Shown in pieces: positions 4,899 through 5,149 of a stretch of DNA of 5,149 nt. The stretch covers positions 1 to 5,149 of the forward strand of contig JAISFT010000078.1 of assembly GCA_031263435.1 (NCBI GenBank). The letters are read 5' to 3'. The stretch is from Treponema sp. GTDB lineage: Bacteria; Spirochaetota; Spirochaetia; Treponematales; Breznakiellaceae. The translations under genes were made by a program, and so were the position numbers. The notes under the pieces were generated by a model, which worked only from the letters and a program-made list of their open reading frames with translations, was not told where the DNA came from and did no database searches. How positions within the stretch are numbered: the first letter of the stretch is position 1; each line of letters starts with the position of its first letter.

Positions 4899-5149
4899 AT
4901 GTATACTCTGCTTGTTCTGGCCGATGACCTGACCGGGGCTCTGGACACGGCCGTTAAATTTGCAAAACGGGGAATCCCGGCCCAGGTTCTTGTGAGATGG
5001 AAGGGGGCCGGTTCCCGGTCCCCGGAAACAGAAGCTCCGCCGGGCGGGGGGGTTCTGGTGATCAACACCAATACCCGCCACTGCCCGGCGGCGGAAGCCC
5101 GCAGCACCGTGATGCAGGTTCTGGAGCGCTATTCCGCCGTACCTTATGT
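4899..5149 (+). CDS. Four-carbon acid sugar kinase (DUF1537 family), N-terminal 83 residues, 3' end outside window
   Basis: The frame opens at ATG 4899 and runs off the right edge. The start MYTLLVLADDLTGALDTAVKF is the typical DUF1537 N-terminus, with the ADDLTGA loop (8-14) and D16. VLVINTNTRH (52-61) matches the second family motif at the end of the next strand. Family members are about 400-480 residues, so roughly a fifth is visible. They phosphorylate C4 sugar acids with ATP: D-threonate, D-erythronate or 3-oxotetronates. With PdxA2 in the same window, a D-threonate or D-erythronate kinase (DtnK or DenK) is more likely than the 3-oxotetronate type (OtnK), which partners with other enzymes. 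The visible part does not decide between them. An in-frame TAA at 4875 and no upstream ATG favour this start, but no Shine-Dalgarno sequence precedes it, and no strong promoter is seen in 4810-4898. Confidence 0.88.
   Translation, partial: MYTLLVLADDLTGALDTAVKFAKRGIPAQVLVRWKGAGSRSPETEAPPGGGVLVINTNTRHCPAAEARSTVMQVLERYSAVPY

Overview
The window looks like a moderately GC-rich bacterial chromosome segment carrying a small sugar-acid catabolism locus, interrupted by a transporter gene and a hairpin-rich repeat region. The organism cannot be named from the sequence. The style of the proteins and of the intergenic repeats gives me a weak, unverified impression of an anaerobic gut bacterium, perhaps a Treponema-like spirochaete.

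Positions 1-2418 (minus strand) hold a probable two-gene operon. A LarA-like (lactate racemase superfamily, nickel-pincer type) protein comes first. After an 81-nt gap comes a nearly complete PdxA-family NAD-dependent dehydrogenase, cut by the left window edge. Its sequence is of the PdxA2 flavour (YHDQGHIPLK) rather than that of the vitamin B6 enzyme. A MATE-family efflux transporter (2497-3921, plus strand) is divergent from the LarA-like gene across 78 nt. It ends in a hairpin plus T-run that overlaps its own stop codon. At the right edge (4899-5149, plus strand) starts a DUF1537 four-carbon acid sugar kinase, only 83 residues of which are in the window.

DUF1537 kinases and PdxA2 enzymes are known partners: the kinase phosphorylates D-threonate or D-erythronate at C4, and PdxA2 oxidises C3 with decarboxylation to dihydroxyacetone phosphate. 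The LarA superfamily epimerises 2-hydroxyacids at C2, and D-threonate and D-erythronate are C2 epimers. The most economical inference is a three-enzyme route in which the LarA-like protein interconverts the two acids, or feeds another C4 acid into the route. This is a hypothesis, not something the sequence proves.

The 977 nt between the transporter and the kinase hold no convincing gene. They contain two inverted copies of a modular repeat (3943-4100 and 4683-4809). Three sequence boxes are 94-100% identical or differ by one base, while the hairpins between them have unrelated sequence but intact pairing, and one copy carries an extra hairpin inserted exactly between boxes. Two further hairpins abut the right copy, and the middle holds an inverted pair of CACGGAG-type tandem repeats. 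This modular element is the most unusual structure in the window.
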